41,387 bases of DNA from Candidatus Brevifilum fermentans (GTDB lineage: Bacteria; Chloroflexota; Anaerolineae; Anaerolineales; Villigracilaceae), in NCBI GenBank assembly GCA_945877125.1, contig CAMCQT010000033.1, positions 1-41,387 of the forward strand, in the 5' to 3' direction. The notes below the pieces were generated by a model. That model did not search any database, had not been told where the DNA came from, and saw only the letters and a list, made by a program, of their open reading frames with translations. How positions within the stretch are numbered: the stretch's first letter is position 1; the number at the start of each line of letters is the position of its first letter. Positions 39,737-41,387 of this stretch are shown in pieces. Both the position numbers and the translations under genes were made by a program.

Positions 39737-40642
39737 ATGAAACGTGCAGTCAGCATCAGCATTGGCTCATCTAAACGTGACAAAGCGGTTGAAGTCACTT
39801 TGCTTGGCGAAAAGATCAGCATTGAGCGCATTGGCACAAATGGCGATATCGAAGCCGCCGCTTTAAAATATAAAGAACTTGATGGCACAGTAGATGCCTT
39901 TGGCATGGGCGGTGGCGACCTGGGCGCCATGACAGATGGAAAATGGTATCCTTTTTATTCAGTACTGCCGATGGCGCGCTATGTCAAAAAAACACCTTTA
40001 GTAGACGGCACTGGATTAAAGAACACGCTTGAAAATAAAGCCCCCGGGTTTATAAATGAGAAAATTGGCGACTACCTCAACGCCCACGGCCGCAAAGTGC
40101 TGATGACAGCCGGCGTTGACCGTTGGGGACTCTCGAAAGCATTTGTAGATGCCGGCTTTGAAACCGTCTTCGGCGACCTAATGTTTGGCTTGGATCTTCC
40201 GTTTGCCATTCACACCCTAGGCCAGCTTAAGACTCTCGCCGCGCTGCTCATGCCAATTGCCGGAAGATTACCTTATTCATGGATCTATCCCCTCGGCGAA
40301 AAGCAGGAAAAACGCACTCCCAAGTGGGGAAAATACTACGAGTGGGCAACCGTCATCGCCGGTGACTTCCATTTGATCCGCCGGTTCATGCCTGACAATT
40401 TGGAAGGCAAAGTAATCGTCACCAACACCACCACAGCCGAGAACGTGGAAGAACTCCGCAAAGCTGGCGTCAAATATCTCATCACCACCACCCCAGTTTT
40501 GGAAGGTCGCTCCTTCGGCACGAATATGATGGAAGCCGCGCTGGTGGCTGTTGCTGGCAAGGGACGTCCGCTCACCTGGCCTGAATTAACTGAAATGCTC
40601 GACAAGCTCGGCTTTGAACCTCAATTACAGGAGTTGAATTAA
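39737..40642 (+). CDS. quinate 5-dehydrogenase-like protein
   Basis: 301 residues from ATG 39737, which has GGAGGA upstream; the open frame back to 39689 overlaps the kinase gene. The sequence (MKRAVSISIGSSKRDKAVEV, GTVDAFGMGGGDLGAMTDG, KVIVTNTTTAENVEELRKAG) matches a family that I recall under the label quinate 5-dehydrogenase in clostridia and Chloroflexota. That label is weakly founded, and I see no clear GxGxxG dinucleotide site. It forms an operon with the next gene, one base away. Function should be taken as unproven. Confidence 0.6.
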   Translation: MKRAVSISIGSSKRDKAVEVTLLGEKISIERIGTNGDIEAAALKYKELDGTVDAFGMGGGDLGAMTDGKWYPFYSVLPMARYVKKTPLVDGTGLKNTLENKAPGFINEKIGDYLNAHGRKVLMTAGVDRWGLSKAFVDAGFETVFGDLMFGLDLPFAIHTLGQLKTLAALLMPIAGRLPYSWIYPLGEKQEKRTPKWGKYYEWATVIAGDFHLIRRFMPDNLEGKVIVTNTTTAENVEELRKAGVKYLITTTPVLEGRSFGTNMMEAALVAVAGKGRPLTWPELTEMLDKLGFEPQLQELN

Positions 40643-40643
40643 T

Positions 40644-41387
40644 ATGGATGCGATCGTAACCGCAGGCGGAATTCCACAACCCGGCGACCCTTTATATGCT
40701 TATTCCAACGGTGATTCCAAAGCCCTGATCGATGTCGCTGGCAAGCCCATGGTTCAGTGGGTATTGGATGCACTCAGTGCCTCAGACAAAGTGGACAATG
40801 TAATCGTGATCGGTCTCACCCCCAAGAGCGGGCTGACCTGCACAAAACCCCTGCATTACATTTCCAACCAAGGACGCATGCTCGCGAACATCGTCGCAGG
40901 CGTGAACAAATCCATCGAGTTGAATAAGAAGACCGAATACGTTCTGCTCGTTTCATCCGACATTCCCGCCCTCAAAGGTGAAATGGTCGACTCGCTTGTA
41001 AGTTCCTCCATGGAAACCCGCGACGAAATTTATTACGGCGTTTGCCCGCGTGAGGTGATGGAAACCCGTTACCCCACATCGCACCGCACATACACCAAGT
41101 TGAAGGATATCGAAGTCTGCGGCGCAGATGTGAACATCATCCGCATCAACATGGTCACCGAACATCTTGATGTCTGGGAACAATTGATCGGCAACCGCAA
41201 GAGTCCCTTGCGCCAGGCAGCAGTTATCGGCTGGGACACGCTCTTCCTTTTATTTACACGTCAGACCACCTTGCAAGGCTTGGCAGATCGCGCCTCTCAG
41301 CGGATCGGCATTAAGGGGCGCATCATTATTTGGGACAAGGCTGAACCGTGCATGGATGTAGACAAGCCGCATCAGTTGGAAATTATG
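40644..41387 (+). CDS. MobA-like NTP transferase domain protein (cut by window end)
   Basis: Partial gene; 248 codons are visible with no stop. ATG 40644 has AGGAG ten bases upstream and follows the previous stop by one base. The N-terminus IVTAGGIPQPGDP and SKALIDVAGKPMVQWVLDAL is the nucleotidyltransferase pattern (GG...K.L..GKPM), and VLLVSSDIPALKGEMV holds the metal-binding Asp. Family members transfer NMP or CMP-type groups to sugar phosphates, molybdopterin or lipids. Pairing with the upstream gene in one operon suggests a shared pathway that cannot be named from this piece. Confidence 0.8.
   Translation, partial: MDAIVTAGGIPQPGDPLYAYSNGDSKALIDVAGKPMVQWVLDALSASDKVDNVIVIGLTPKSGLTCTKPLHYISNQGRMLANIVAGVNKSIELNKKTEYVLLVSSDIPALKGEMVDSLVSSSMETRDEIYYGVCPREVMETRYPTSHRTYTKLKDIEVCGADVNIIRINMVTEHLDVWEQLIGNRKSPLRQAAVIGWDTLFLLFTRQTTLQGLADRASQRIGIKGRIIIWDKAEPCMDVDKPHQLEIM

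Noticed and set aside
1-41387. CRISPR array, prophage or restriction system
   Set aside because: Repeats are palindromic and dispersed, not regularly spaced. No Cas, phage structural, integrase, methylase or nuclease genes were found.

Overview
The window reads as chromosomal DNA from an Anaerolineae-like member of the Chloroflexota. This is inferred from gene content and style, not from a marker search. The signs are a tandem set of lipoproteins with NBR1-type Ig domains, a bacterial Elp3, large PAS/GAF/GGDEF signalling proteins, a Helicase_C_3 protein, and very many palindromic intergenic repeats of types I recall from that group. I see no rRNA, tRNA, CRISPR array, phage gene, transposase or integrase.

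Layout. Positions 1-1725 (minus) hold rdgB and queG. Positions 1712-6585 (minus) hold five consecutive paralogous lipoproteins, each with an NBR1-like four-tryptophan Ig domain. Positions 6733-10534 (minus) hold a nucleoside/BMP-type ABC importer (two permeases and a double ATPase) with no substrate-binding lipoprotein gene beside it. Positions 10595-14603 (minus) hold a Helicase_C_3 protein, a diacylglycerol-kinase-like lipid kinase and a GAF-GGDEF cyclase. Positions 14914-18541 (minus) hold a phosphodiesterase-fold hydrolase, an FAD amine-oxidase-like protein and an LPG-synthase-type membrane protein. Next come yitT (+), then era, an EamA transporter, elp3 and cysH (minus), a methyltransferase (+) and a 1040-residue 7TM-PAS-GAF-GGDEF sensor (minus). 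Positions 28155-31667 (minus) hold two orphan genes: one with a TldD-like HEAxGH motif, and one membrane protein with a PP2C-like domain that lacks the metal-binding aspartates. From 31806 on there are a FemAB/BioF2-type GNAT (+), an ECF sigma/anti-sigma pair (minus), an A+T-rich four-helix membrane gene between attC-like repeats, a two-subunit class I fumarase, a large hybrid-input histidine kinase, and a two-gene unit with a quinate-dehydrogenase-like protein and a MobA-like nucleotidyltransferase cut by the window end.

The strongest unusual signals are three. (1) The five-gene NBR1-Ig lipoprotein array has an invariant cysteine pair. (2) A dense set of repeat families not only fills intergenic gaps but supplies stop codons (rdgB, queG, dagK, era) and sits in frame inside three genes (queG, the Helicase_C_3 gene, the methyltransferase). 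It includes two almost identical 109/110-bp MITE-like copies. (3) Half-copies of an attC-like element flank the A+T-rich orphan gene at 34570-35004, suggesting integron-cassette-type acquisition. Several genes (cysH, the methyltransferase, the histidine kinase, the flippase-like gene) have a TATAAT-like box 6-8 nt before the start codon, which suggests leaderless transcripts.
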